DNA of 50,570 nt from Bacillus salipaludis (GTDB lineage: Bacteria; Bacillota; Bacilli; Bacillales_B; DSM-18226). The notes beneath the pieces were generated by a model that was not told where the DNA came from, ran no database searches, and saw only the letters and a program-made list of their open reading frames with translations. Positions 8,117 through 16,677 of the stretch are shown piece after piece; position 1 is the first letter of the stretch; each line of letters opens with the position of its first letter. Made by a program: the position numbers and the translations under genes. Location: NCBI RefSeq assembly GCF_004358205.1, contig NZ_SMYO01000022.1, forward strand, positions 1 through 50,570, read 5' to 3'.

Positions 8117-8974
8117 ATGCCGATAAAGATTCTGGCGGATAGCGCATGTGATTTACCTCTTAGTTTTTATTCTGAAAGCAATGTAACACTGATTCCGCTA
8201 AAGGTTCACGTAAATGGGCAGGAGTATGAGGATGTAAAAACCATTGATCCTAAAACTGTTTATGATGCCATTCGAAACGGAAGTGTACCGAAAACATCCC
8301 AAGCATCTCCTCTATTATTTGAGCAGATCTTTACAAACATGGCTGAAAATAATGAAGTTGGAATTTATATAGCCTTTTCCTCACAGCTATCCGGAACCTA
8401 TTCAACCGCTGTTATGATTCTTGACCAAGTCAAGGAAAAATATCCAAATTTTGATCTAACAATTATTGATACGAAGTGTGCCTCTCTTGGACAAGGCCTT
8501 ATTGTGACGGAAGCGGCAAGGCTTTCATCGAAAAATGTTCCGAAAGAAGAAATTTTGAAGGATATTATTTTTAGAAGTCAGCATATGGAGCATCTTTTCA
8601 CAGTCGAAGACTTAGACTATTTAGCAAAGGGGGGCAGGGTTTCGAAAGCATCTGCCTTTCTCGGAGGATTACTAAATATTAAACCGGTTTTAAACGTAGA
8701 GGACGGAAAATTAGTTCCGATTGAAAAAATACGCGGTAAAAAGAAAGTGTTGCGCCGTTTAATTGAATTGATGAAGGAGCGCGGTTCCGATATACAGGAG
8801 CAAGTCGTAGGAATCAGCCATGCTGACAATGAAGAAACAGCCCTGGAAATAAGAGCAATGATTGAAGAGGAACTACACCCCAAAGCGGTATATATTTCTT
8901 CCATTGGCTCAGCAATTGGTTCCCATACCGGTGCCGGAACCATTTCAATTTTCTTCTTAAATCAATTGCCATAA
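8117..8974 (+). CDS. yitS: DegV-family fatty-acid-binding protein (YitS)
   Basis: This 285-residue protein has the DegV fold: an N-terminal DSACDLP loop, the conserved VPKTSQASP lipid-contact motif, FSSQLSGTYSTA, and a C-terminal HTGAGT-like turn. DegV proteins bind fatty acids and in related Firmicutes (FakB) present them to a fatty acid kinase. A GTG at 8108 extends the frame, but AGGTGA fits the ATG at 8117. The kinase partner is not in the window. Confidence 0.88.
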   Translation: MPIKILADSACDLPLSFYSESNVTLIPLKVHVNGQEYEDVKTIDPKTVYDAIRNGSVPKTSQASPLLFEQIFTNMAENNEVGIYIAFSSQLSGTYSTAVMILDQVKEKYPNFDLTIIDTKCASLGQGLIVTEAARLSSKNVPKEEILKDIIFRSQHMEHLFTVEDLDYLAKGGRVSKASAFLGGLLNIKPVLNVEDGKLVPIEKIRGKKKVLRRLIELMKERGSDIQEQVVGISHADNEETALEIRAMIEEELHPKAVYISSIGSAIGSHTGAGTISIFFLNQLP

Positions 8975-8993
8975 TGCCCTTTTGCCTCACTAA

Positions 8994-9023
8994 GCTGTCG
9001 AAAAACTTTCGATAGCCTTTTAT
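8994..9023 (+). terminator. Terminator of yitS
   Basis: GCTGTCGAAA folds on TTTCGATAGC across a 3-base loop, followed by CTTTTATTT. The 9024-9197 stretch beyond it is AT-rich with no gene seen. Confidence 0.8.
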
Positions 9024-9197
9024 TTCTTCATTCCCTTTAATAATTCACCGCAATAATTTATTAAAACATTCATAATATTAAAGCCTGTTCAACAGGCCCA
9101 ATAGCATAGACAATCATTTTAAAAAATCAGTATTTTAATTAAATAAAAATTGCCAAGAAAAATAACATTTCTCGACAATCTGAGTGAGACTTTTGCT

Positions 9198-9260
9198 TAT
9201 CTAGCTCTAGCGTCTAGGGGCTCTGGACATAAGCCCCTGGTAAAGACGCTTTCGCTTTTC
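9198..9260. repeat. Palindromic Bacillaceae intergenic repeat (TCTAGCTCTAGCG type)
   Basis: The arms TAGCGTCTAGGGGCT and AAGCCCCTGG-TAAAGACGCT pair imperfectly, and the ends read TCTAGCTCTAG and CGCTTTCGCTTTT. This is the familiar Bacillus form (TCTAGCTCCAGCGC ... GCGCTTCCGCTTTT). It abuts the stop codon of the DUF3941 gene, so it may also act as its terminator. Confidence 0.7.
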
Positions 9261-9392
9261 TTATTTATGGTCTGTTTTCTTCGAGTATTGATTTTTCCCT
9301 GCTTGGCGATTTTTTTCGCGCATCATGTTTTTTTCGTGTCTTAAGGCATTATTGTCCTGTGCTTTTTTATCATTATCTGATGTATGAGGCAA
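9261..9392 (-). CDS. DUF3941-family microprotein, TTG start
   Basis: A 43-codon, very hydrophilic frame (PHTSDNDKKAQDNNALRHEK, then NMMREKNRQ and YSKKTDHK) matches the DUF3941 family of Bacillaceae, as I remember it. The start is a TTG at 9392 with GGAG 8 bases upstream. No ATG or GTG is available. Function is unknown. The dense Lys/Asn/Asp content predicts a disordered protein. Confidence 0.75.
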   Translation of the reverse strand: MPHTSDNDKKAQDNNALRHEKNMMREKNRQAGKNQYSKKTDHK

Positions 9393-9463
9393 ATTCAAAA
9401 CTCCTTTCCTTCATGTTCAATCATTAGTGTAAGCATTTCGAAAAGGAGTATGTAATATGTTTG

Positions 9464-10327
9464 CTAATCTTTTTTTACATAGGTCCAACCATTCTCTTGA
9501 TAGACCTTGCCTTCTTTCATCAGCTTTCCAAGAGCACGTTTAAAGGAACCTTTGCTTAAACCAAATCGTTCTTTAATATCCTCAGGCATACTCTTGTCCC
9601 CGTATGGCATGGCGCCATTTCTGCTCATTAAATATTCATAAATTATTTCTCCATCCTGATCCAGCGATTCCTCTTTTCTGGCAAGCAGTGAAATATTAAC
9701 CGTCCCATCTTCTTTTACATCAATGATCCTGCCTTCGATTTTTTGTCCAAGACGGGGTTCTTGCTGTCTTTGTGACTCATGAATAAAACCCTTAAAGCCC
9801 TCAATTGTATAGACCCAGCTGCCGACCTTTGCCGTACGGTAAATATGGCCCTGAACATTTTTATTGAATGCCTGTCTTGTTGCTTTGACGGAAATAGATT
9901 GAATGATCTGGTCACTGGCAAGCTTTGCGTACAAAAGATAATTACGATTTACCCTCAAAGTAATGTAAACCATATCACCAGGCTCCGGCCAGACGGATTT
10001 ATGGGCTGGAAGATCGTCTGCACCTAATAAAAGGTCCTTTTGCATTCCAATATCTAAAAAGACTCCGATTTTCGGATTAACATCTGTTACCTTGACCCAG
10101 CCATACCTGCCAACAGAAATTTCCGGAATCTTTGTTGAAGCAATCATCCTGCCCTGCGAATCATGGAAAAGAAAGACCTCTAAGCGCTCTCCTTCTTCAT
10201 ATTCACGCTCGGTTTCATTTATATGTAACAAGACATCCTCATTTCCATCTGTTAAAAAATAGCCAAATGGCGCTTTTCGTGCCACTTCCAAACTGGTAGT
10301 CTGGCCAATCAATTCTTTTATTGACAT
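9464..10327 (-). CDS. yitL: CvfB-family S1 RNA-binding protein (YitL)
   Basis: The 287-residue protein carries tandem S1-like beta-barrels (GYFLTDGNEDVLLHINETE near 22; VGRYGWVKVTDVNPKIGVFL near 73; about 145-210) and a C-terminal winged helix (LSKGSFKRALGKLMKEGKV). This matches CvfB, which binds RNA and affects virulence gene expression in Staphylococcus. In B. subtilis the orthologue is YitL. GGGG precedes the ATG. It is divergent from yitK, as in B. subtilis. Confidence 0.9.
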   Translation of the reverse strand: MSIKELIGQTTSLEVARKAPFGYFLTDGNEDVLLHINETEREYEEGERLEVFLFHDSQGRMIASTKIPEISVGRYGWVKVTDVNPKIGVFLDIGMQKDLLLGADDLPAHKSVWPEPGDMVYITLRVNRNYLLYAKLASDQIIQSISVKATRQAFNKNVQGHIYRTAKVGSWVYTIEGFKGFIHESQRQQEPRLGQKIEGRIIDVKEDGTVNISLLARKEESLDQDGEIIYEYLMSRNGAMPYGDKSMPEDIKERFGLSKGSFKRALGKLMKEGKVYQENGWTYVKKD

Positions 10328-10448
10328 GTTTATTCCCCTTTTCTTTCCCTTGGAGATAGTTGTTTGAACTGCTATATTTTACTATAATGTACCCATAAAG
10401 GGAAACCATGCAAATATTGGCGAAAATGATAAACAGGAGGTTTTTGTT

Positions 10449-10940
10449 ATGTCTAAAGATAGTTCGTTTGATATTGTGTCCAAAGTAGACTTTTCTGAAG
10501 TCACAAACGCAATCACCCAAACAATGAAAGAAATTCAGACCCGTTACGATTTTAAAGGCAGTAAGAGTGAGGTATCACTCGATAAAGAAGATCTTGTCCT
10601 TATTTCAGATGATGAATATAAGTTAGACCAATTGAAGGATGTTCTGTTAGGCAAACTGATTAAGCGAGGGATTCCGATCAGAAATCTTGATTATGGTAAG
10701 ATTGAAAAAGCTTCCGGAGGAACCGTAAGGCAAAGGGCGAAACTTGTTCAAGGAATTGATAAAGAAAATGCCAAAAAAATAAACACAATCATTAAAAATA
10801 GCGGTGTTAAAGTCAAAAGCCAGGTGCAGGACGACCAGGTACGAGTCAGTGGCAAGAACCGGGATGATCTCCAAAAAATCATTTCATTAGTCCGAGAAGC
10901 AGACCTTACTGTAGATGTTCAGTTTATTAATTATCGATAG
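10449..10940 (+). CDS. yitK: YajQ-family nucleotide-binding protein (YitK)
   Basis: The 163-residue protein has two YajQ repeats with the [20 protein letters not shown] opening and a [19 protein letters not shown] centre. The YajQ of Xanthomonas is reported to bind c-di-GMP. Whether the Bacillus form does is unknown. AGGAGG precedes the start. It is monocistronic with its own terminator. Confidence 0.9.
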   Translation: MSKDSSFDIVSKVDFSEVTNAITQTMKEIQTRYDFKGSKSEVSLDKEDLVLISDDEYKLDQLKDVLLGKLIKRGIPIRNLDYGKIEKASGGTVRQRAKLVQGIDKENAKKINTIIKNSGVKVKSQVQDDQVRVSGKNRDDLQKIISLVREADLTVDVQFINYR

Positions 10941-10947
10941 AAAATAT

Positions 10948-10979
10948 GGGAAATGGTTGAAAAACCTTTTCCCTTTTTT
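10948..10979 (+). terminator. Terminator of yitK
   Basis: GGGAAATGGTT pairs with AACCTTTTCCC around a short A-rich loop and is followed by six T. Confidence 0.85.
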
Positions 10980-11038
10980 CATATTCTTAGGTTTTTATCG
11001 AAGACTAACAGGTGTAATTAACACTTGGAGGTAACAAT

Positions 11039-11908
11039 ATGAGCAGCCAAAAGCAACCAAAAGCAGTTTTTCCGCCACAGCACCAAAATCATCAGCCTGG
11101 CGTGGAAAGTGAAATGAACCCTCGACCCATTTCGATTGATGCAAATTATAAATCCAGCGGAAAATTATCCGGAAAAAAGGCGATTATTACCGGTGGTGAC
11201 AGTGGGATTGGTAAATCGGTGGCCATTTATTTTGCCAAAGAAGGCGCGGATGTAACTATTGTCTATTTAGAAGAACATCAAGATGCGGAAGAAACAAAAA
11301 AGTTAATTGAAGAAGAAGGAAGGCGCTGCCTGCTCTTTTCCGGTGATATAGGCAGTGAAGACTATTGCAAGAAAGTCGTGAACAAAACCATCGAAGAATT
11401 TGGAAAGATTGATATACTTGTAAACAATGCGGCGGAACAGCACCCGCAAAAAAGCTTACTGAATATTACAGCGGCCCAGCTTGAAAAAACATTTCGCACC
11501 AATATTTTTTCCTATTTTCATATGTCAAAAATGGTCCTGCCACATCTAAAAAAAGGAGCATCGATTATTAATACGGCATCAATTACTGCCTACAAGGGAA
11601 ATGAACAGCTGCTGGATTACTCTGCCACAAAAGGGGCAATTGTTTCTTTTACTCGCTCACTTGCCCTCTCGCTTGCATCGCAGGGAATAAGAGTGAACGG
11701 GGTTGCACCGGGCCCAATATGGACCCCGCTCATACCCTCTACCTTTACAGATGATCAAGTAGCCGTATTCGGTTCGACCACTCCTCTAGGAAGAGCAGGG
11801 CAGCCACATGAGCTTGCTCCAAGCTATGTTTTTTTAGCCTCTGATGATTCCTCCTATATTAGCGGCCAAATGTTCCATGTAAACGGCGGGGAGATTATTA
11901 ATGGATAA
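11039..11908 (+). CDS. SDR-family oxidoreductase (YhxC/YhdF/YdaD-like)
   Basis: The 289-residue protein is a classical short-chain dehydrogenase. The cofactor motif TGGDSGIG lies near residue 52, the NNAA motif near 127, and the catalytic Tyr-Lys pair is in DYSATKGA near 195. A hydrophilic 40-residue N-terminal extension (Gln/Pro/His-rich) is typical of the YhxC/YhdF/YdaD stress-type subgroup. GGAGG precedes the ATG. Substrate is unknown. It is followed by a degenerate repeat and a strong terminator. Confidence 0.88.
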   Translation: MSSQKQPKAVFPPQHQNHQPGVESEMNPRPISIDANYKSSGKLSGKKAIITGGDSGIGKSVAIYFAKEGADVTIVYLEEHQDAEETKKLIEEEGRRCLLFSGDIGSEDYCKKVVNKTIEEFGKIDILVNNAAEQHPQKSLLNITAAQLEKTFRTNIFSYFHMSKMVLPHLKKGASIINTASITAYKGNEQLLDYSATKGAIVSFTRSLALSLASQGIRVNGVAPGPIWTPLIPSTFTDDQVAVFGSTTPLGRAGQPHELAPSYVFLASDDSSYISGQMFHVNGGEIING

Positions 11909-11952
11909 ATAGAATAGCTCCAGTGCTTTTCTAAGAGTCACTTTCGCTAGAC

Positions 11953-11996
11953 AAAGAACGCACCGGAAGCCTATCAGCTTTCCGGTGCGTTCTTTT
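11953..11996. terminator. Bidirectional terminator between SDR gene and amylase-like gene
   Basis: AAAGAACGCACCGGAA pairs with TTCCGGTGCGTTCTTT (16 bp), with a further GC pair at the loop. It serves both convergent genes and overlaps the end of the GH13 gene. Confidence 0.9.
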
Positions 11997-13527
11997 AATT
12001 CATATTTCTTTTACTTCTCCTAATGATTAAAAACAAAAATAAACAGGCCAATATGATTACAATCATAATGGCTGAAACAAACGGAATATTTATCCCTGTC
12101 TTATCCGCCAACACATAAATTTCAGAGTTATCCCGGTCGAGAATAATCGTATATCGATCGCCTTCACTCTTTACCGTATCACCGTTAAGTAAACCGCGAA
12201 GCTCTTTTCCCGCATCTAATTGCTTATCCTTTAACGTGATACTTTGTGATTTTTTCGTATTATTAATTGCAATGACCGAGGTTTCACCTTTATATTCCCG
12301 CTTATAAATAACCATACCATTCTTTTCATATAATATTTCAAGATTCCCTCTTGTTAAAGATGGAAGTTGATTTCTAAGCTCTCCGATTTTTGTAATAAAA
12401 TCAATTAAATCTTTTTCTGCTCTGAAGCTCATCTGCCGGCGATTATCCGGAATATCACCGCCATTCAAAGCAATTTCCGTTCCATAATAAATTACGGGTA
12501 TTCCTGGAATCGTATATAAATAGGTCAAAGCAGTTTTCCAACGGGAACCGGGGAACTGTCTATTTTTTACAATATCTTGCGTGAATCTTGTTGTATATTC
12601 ATTATCGAAATAATTTGCCATATTGGCTGACGTGTCAAATGTTTTTTTCCCCTTGTCCAATTCAGAAACAACAGGTTGAATGGATTGGTCAGTATTGGCA
12701 AAGGCGTCCCTTAAATCCGCACTAACGGGCCCATTATAAAAACTATCAATCCCGGCTTTTTCATACTCTAGTTCATTGGATGGTGATTTTACTGCCGGAA
12801 TTCCCATTAAAAAAAAGTTTTGCTTCACACCTTTAACTGACGTTGAAAAATCATGCCAAAAGCTGACAGGCACCATGTTTACTTCGGGTAAACTATATCC
12901 GTCAATATCTGTTTTCTGAATCCACCATTTAGCAGCCTTAATTAAATAGTTTTTTACCTCAGGGTTATCCTGATTCAGGTCCGGCAACCCATCTGCCCAG
13001 CCATTTTCAATCTCTTGGGCGTTGTTCCAGTCCTGGATATCCTGCTTTTTATGAAACCAATCCTGCTTATTTGGATCTGTCACCCACATATGATTTGCTG
13101 CAACATTGTTTGCAGGAAAATCAATTAATACTTTCATTTTGCGTTTATGAGCTTCGTTAACCAGCTTTTGAAAGGTCTTAATCGAGCCAAAATGCTCGTC
13201 CGTTTTATAAAAATCTTTCACCCAAAAGCCATGATATCCTTTATCGGCATTATCAAAAATCGGATTAAGACGAATAGCGGTAAAACCCATATCATGTATG
13301 TAGTCAAGTTTATCGATGATTCCTTGAAAATCGCCGCCGTTATAGACATTAGGATCTTTTGTATTTACATCGAAATTGATACTTGTGTCTCCATCATTAA
13401 AGCGGTCCACCATAATTGAATAGATGGACTCATCCTGCCATAACCGCTTATCTTTTTTTACTGCAGCATTTGCAGGAACGGAAGACATCAGAAAAACTGA
13501 AATTAAAATGAGTATGATTCTTTTCAT
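11995..13527 (-). CDS. Membrane-anchored GH13 amylase-like protein, catalytic residues lost
   Basis: The 510-residue protein has a signal peptide (1-22), a GH13 barrel and C-terminal beta domain, and a C-terminal membrane helix (about 480-503) followed by RRSKRN. This agrees with GH13_45-type Bacillus amylases, including LPDLN at 181-185. Aligned by motif, the nucleophile Asp is P214 (DGYSLPEV where GFRLDxV is normal), the invariant Arg is S212, the general acid Glu is I243 (MGIPAV), and the transition-state Asp is Y311 (FDNEYTTRF where DNHDxxRF is normal). No hydrolase activity is expected. It may bind glucans or act as a cell-surface scaffold. GGGAGG precedes the ATG. It lies downstream of asnO beyond a terminator. 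I recall aberrant-triad GH13 proteins being described in Bacillus, but here all three positions are changed. Confidence 0.85.
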   Translation of the reverse strand: MKRIILILISVFLMSSVPANAAVKKDKRLWQDESIYSIMVDRFNDGDTSINFDVNTKDPNVYNGGDFQGIIDKLDYIHDMGFTAIRLNPIFDNADKGYHGFWVKDFYKTDEHFGSIKTFQKLVNEAHKRKMKVLIDFPANNVAANHMWVTDPNKQDWFHKKQDIQDWNNAQEIENGWADGLPDLNQDNPEVKNYLIKAAKWWIQKTDIDGYSLPEVNMVPVSFWHDFSTSVKGVKQNFFLMGIPAVKSPSNELEYEKAGIDSFYNGPVSADLRDAFANTDQSIQPVVSELDKGKKTFDTSANMANYFDNEYTTRFTQDIVKNRQFPGSRWKTALTYLYTIPGIPVIYYGTEIALNGGDIPDNRRQMSFRAEKDLIDFITKIGELRNQLPSLTRGNLEILYEKNGMVIYKREYKGETSVIAINNTKKSQSITLKDKQLDAGKELRGLLNGDTVKSEGDRYTIILDRDNSEIYVLADKTGINIPFVSAIMIVIILACLFLFLIIRRSKRNMN

Positions 13528-13543
13528 ATATTGTTCCTCCCTT

Positions 13544-13572
13544 AAAAAGGGAAGAGGTTCTCCCTCTTCCCT
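13544..13572 (-). terminator. Terminator of asnO
   Basis: On the minus strand AGGGAAGAG pairs with CTCTTCCCT, followed by five T. It lies between asnO and the amylase-like gene. Confidence 0.8.
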
Positions 13573-13616
13573 AAACCCATTTTAATCGAATTATGGTTTG
13601 AAATCCAAATTTTAAC

Positions 13617-15464
13617 TCAATTTACTATGTTAATATTATAGTCTTTAAACCATGTGTGTAATTGAACAAAATAGGCTAACAACTGCGGTCCTGTCATCAA
13701 CTGACCAAACCATGGTTCTTTAAAGGATTCTCCCCCGGAATCAACAATACTTTGTAATGAGGTCTTTTCAAAAAATTCATGAAGAGCTGATGATTTATCC
13801 TTTAGAATCTCTACCATACGTTTTTGGATCATAGCGGTATATTCCGGATTATGTGTTTTGGGATAAGGACTTTTCTTCCGATAAAGAACTTCTTCGGGTA
13901 ATATCCCTTCAAATGCCTTACGAAGAATCCCTTTCTCTCTTCCTCGATACATCTTCACATCCCAGGGAATATTCCAGACATATTCAACAAGACGATGATC
14001 GGCAAAAGGAACTCTGACCTCTAGGCTGGCCCCCATACTCATTCGGTCCTTTCGGTCAAGTAAGGTGGTCATGAACCAAGTCATATTAATATAAAATAGC
14101 TCCCGTCGTTTCGCCTCTTCCAAGCTTTCTCCCGGTAAGCTCGGTGTTTCCTTCACCGCTTGCTGATATTTTTCCATCACATATTCAGATAGTTTTAATT
14201 TTCCCCGCCAATTTTGGTTCAATAAATTTTCCCGTTCAAAAACGGAACGCATCCATGGAAACCCCGCACGTTCAAGGTCTTGTTTCCGATGAAACCATGG
14301 GTAGCCGCCGAAAATTTCATCTGCACATTCGCCTGAAAGACTAACGACGAAATCCTTTTTGATTTCCTTGCAGAACCAGAGTAAGGAGGAATCTACATCC
14401 GCCATTCCAGGGCAGTCCCTTACATGAACCGCTTCGATCAAATCGTCTACAAGTTTTTGCTGTGAAATCATTTTGTTGTGATGTGAGGTATTAAATTTGT
14501 CGATAATCATTTGGATGTACTTTCCATCTGCATCCGGCTGGAATTCATTTGCGGCAAAATGGAGATCATTGCCCTCATAGTCAATTGAGTACGTATGGAG
14601 TTGCCCTTTCCCTTGGTCTTGAAAGCCTTTCGCAGCAATCGCTGTTATAATGCTTGAGTCAAGCCCGCCTGATAAAAATGTAGATAATGGAACATCTGAA
14701 ACAAGCTGTCTCGTCACTGCATCTGTCACTAGATAACGTACCTTTTCTGCTGTTTCCTCCACCGAATCTTTATGTTCTTCACTTTTCACGTTCCAATAAC
14801 GCCAAGTTTTTAAGCCATTTTTTGAAAAGGTCAATGCATGTGCCGGCCGTAGCTCTTTCATTCCCTTAAAAATCCCTGAACCTGGTGACCTTGATGGTCC
14901 TGTACCAAGAATCTCGGCCAGCCCTTCACGGTCGAGTTCTGTTTTGATTTCGGGGTGCGTAAGAATCGCTTTTAATTCTGATGCAAAGAGTAACCCTTTT
15001 TTGTGTTCCGTGAAAAAAAGTGGTTTTACTCCTAATCTGTCCCGTCCAATAAATAGCTGTTCCTTTTTACTGTCCCAAACAGCAAACGCATAAATTCCGT
15101 TTAAATAATTTACGCACTCTTCCGCCCATTCTATATAGGCAGTTAACAGAACTTCTGTATCAGAATGACCCCTAAAAGAATATCCTTTAGTAAGGAGAAT
15201 TTTACGTAAATCTTCTGTATTGTATAATTCTCCGTTGTAGCAAATGGTATACACAATGCCTTCTTTTTGTTTCGACATTGGCTGTCTTCCCCCTTCTGGG
15301 TCGACAACAATCAGTCTCTTATGTCCAAAACCAACATGTGTATTTGTCCAGATGTTCGTTTCATCAGGGCCTCTTTTTGCAAGTGTATTGGCCATTTTTG
15401 CTATTGTTTCTGTTTCATTTTTTAATAATTTTTCAAAATCTACCCATCCAGATATCCCGCACAC
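13617..15464 (-). CDS. asnO: Asparagine synthase (glutamine-hydrolysing), AsnO type
   Basis: The 615-residue protein begins MCGISGW, exposing the glutaminase nucleophile Cys2. The N-terminal class II glutaminase domain (about 1-200) is followed by the synthetase domain with the ATP-binding LSGGLDSS motif near 267. The product is asparagine from aspartate, ATP and glutamine. Length (614 in B. subtilis AsnO against 632 for AsnB) and the neighbour yisN favour the AsnO type, which has a sporulation role in B. subtilis. The start is a GTG with AAAGGAG 9 bases upstream. Confidence 0.92.
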   Translation of the reverse strand: MCGISGWVDFEKLLKNETETIAKMANTLAKRGPDETNIWTNTHVGFGHKRLIVVDPEGGRQPMSKQKEGIVYTICYNGELYNTEDLRKILLTKGYSFRGHSDTEVLLTAYIEWAEECVNYLNGIYAFAVWDSKKEQLFIGRDRLGVKPLFFTEHKKGLLFASELKAILTHPEIKTELDREGLAEILGTGPSRSPGSGIFKGMKELRPAHALTFSKNGLKTWRYWNVKSEEHKDSVEETAEKVRYLVTDAVTRQLVSDVPLSTFLSGGLDSSIITAIAAKGFQDQGKGQLHTYSIDYEGNDLHFAANEFQPDADGKYIQMIIDKFNTSHHNKMISQQKLVDDLIEAVHVRDCPGMADVDSSLLWFCKEIKKDFVVSLSGECADEIFGGYPWFHRKQDLERAGFPWMRSVFERENLLNQNWRGKLKLSEYVMEKYQQAVKETPSLPGESLEEAKRRELFYINMTWFMTTLLDRKDRMSMGASLEVRVPFADHRLVEYVWNIPWDVKMYRGREKGILRKAFEGILPEEVLYRKKSPYPKTHNPEYTAMIQKRMVEILKDKSSALHEFFEKTSLQSIVDSGGESFKEPWFGQLMTGPQLLAYFVQLHTWFKDYNINIVN

Positions 15465-15632
15465 GGTAGTTGGCTCCTTTCTACTACTGTAACTCCAATT
15501 TCAATTACATGTTTTAGTGTATTCAGCCCAAAGCAATTGGTTAATTGTCCAAATAAAATGGTATACCAAGTTATAAATTTGCAAGAAGATGTCAACAAAG
15601 AAGATGAAAGCATTTGGCACGGAGGTTTAAAC

Positions 15633-16196
15633 ATGAATCGACAGCAGCGAAATAAACTTTATGATAATCAACAAAGAGCCTTTAACCAAGGAACTGTTGA
15701 GCAAATAAATGATCAATGGATTTTCTTTGATGAGGAAACGGAAGAAGCAAACATGCTTGATGATTTTCATCAGCAAGAAATGGAAATCTTCCGGATGAAT
15801 CGCTGGAGAAGAGGGATTTTATTTGAGTCAGGAAAAATCCGTTTGGGAAACGAAGTCATTATGCTTCGTGACCATGATCAAGTAAGAATCAAGAAGCATT
15901 TGGTGTATTCCCTGGAGAGATTGCTTGAAGGGATTAATGATGATGCCTTTTTTCAATTTGTTACTACCCTAAACTCATTAGGTTTTTCTATTTATGATTG
16001 TATCTACTGCTATAACCATTTATCTTTCTTATCAGAGGAACAGCGAAAGGATGGGGTGAATTTTATTGTTTTTGATAATCAGGAACAAATTTGCAATGTG
16101 CAGCACCATTTTTTCTATTTTGAAAAGGTCAATGATCGATTTGAATTTACATTGAATACAGGGAAAAGGTTAATCATTGAGAAAATGATTTCATAA
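15633..16196 (+). CDS. yisN: DUF2777-family protein (YisN)
   Basis: The 187-residue protein matches the DUF2777 family (NRQQRNKLYDNQQRAFNQG start). It is soluble and rich in aromatic and charged residues, with no catalytic motif. An upstream in-frame ATG at 15537 would add 32 residues, but GGAGG lies 7 bases before the ATG at 15633. It is divergent from asnO, as in B. subtilis. Function is unknown. Confidence 0.85.
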   Translation: MNRQQRNKLYDNQQRAFNQGTVEQINDQWIFFDEETEEANMLDDFHQQEMEIFRMNRWRRGILFESGKIRLGNEVIMLRDHDQVRIKKHLVYSLERLLEGINDDAFFQFVTTLNSLGFSIYDCIYCYNHLSFLSEEQRKDGVNFIVFDNQEQICNVQHHFFYFEKVNDRFEFTLNTGKRLIIEKMIS

Positions 16197-16197
16197 A

Positions 16198-16228
16198 AAA
16201 AAGCTGCCGATAAAGGCAGCCTTTTTTT
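16198..16228. terminator. Bidirectional terminator between yisN and yisL
   Basis: GCTGCC and GGCAGC arms with a 6-base loop, flanked by A and T runs, shared by convergent genes. Confidence 0.88.
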
Positions 16229-16586
16229 ATGGATGTAGGAAAGACATTGGCAGTACGGCAAATCCTAAATATAAAGCAAGGGCGAAAGCCACAACAAACT
16301 GAATCCAAAAAACGGAAGTCCTACGATCATTTTTTACCCGTGTTAAAATCATTTCAAAGGTTCCGATTACCCATAGCCCAGCTACTGCTTTTAAAATATA
16401 TTTCCAGTCAATAATAGATACCTGCGAGAGCAGACCAACACCTGTTGCAATAATCAATAGATAAAATAATCTTAAAATCATTTGGACAATTTTGGCACCT
16501 TTTGTTTTGCCGCTTTTATTTAAAGAAAGTGCAACAAAAAATAAAATAAGTGCTACAATCCATGTCGTAATATGTGCGTGAATCAT
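16227..16586 (-). CDS. yisL: YisL-family membrane protein (DUF1516)
   Basis: The 119-residue protein has four hydrophobic helices (starting near 9, 38, 66 and 94), which is the DUF1516 (YisL) layout. It has no known activity. AGGAGG is 9 bases before the ATG. It sits beside yisN and asnO as in B. subtilis. Confidence 0.88.
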   Translation of the reverse strand: MIHAHITTWIVALILFFVALSLNKSGKTKGAKIVQMILRLFYLLIIATGVGLLSQVSIIDWKYILKAVAGLWVIGTFEMILTRVKNDRRTSVFWIQFVVAFALALYLGFAVLPMSFLHP

Positions 16587-16677
16587 GTAAATTTGCCTCC
16601 TTATGTATAGTCCAAACTATCATATCACAGGCAAATTAAAATTACTAAAAATTAAGGCTTAAATCCTGACAATATTG

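Noticed and set aside
11908..11950. Degenerate copy of the TCTAGCTCCAGCGC-type repeat after the SDR gene
   Set aside because: Only short parts (AGCTCCAGTGC, CACTTTCGCT) resemble it; too weak to annotate.
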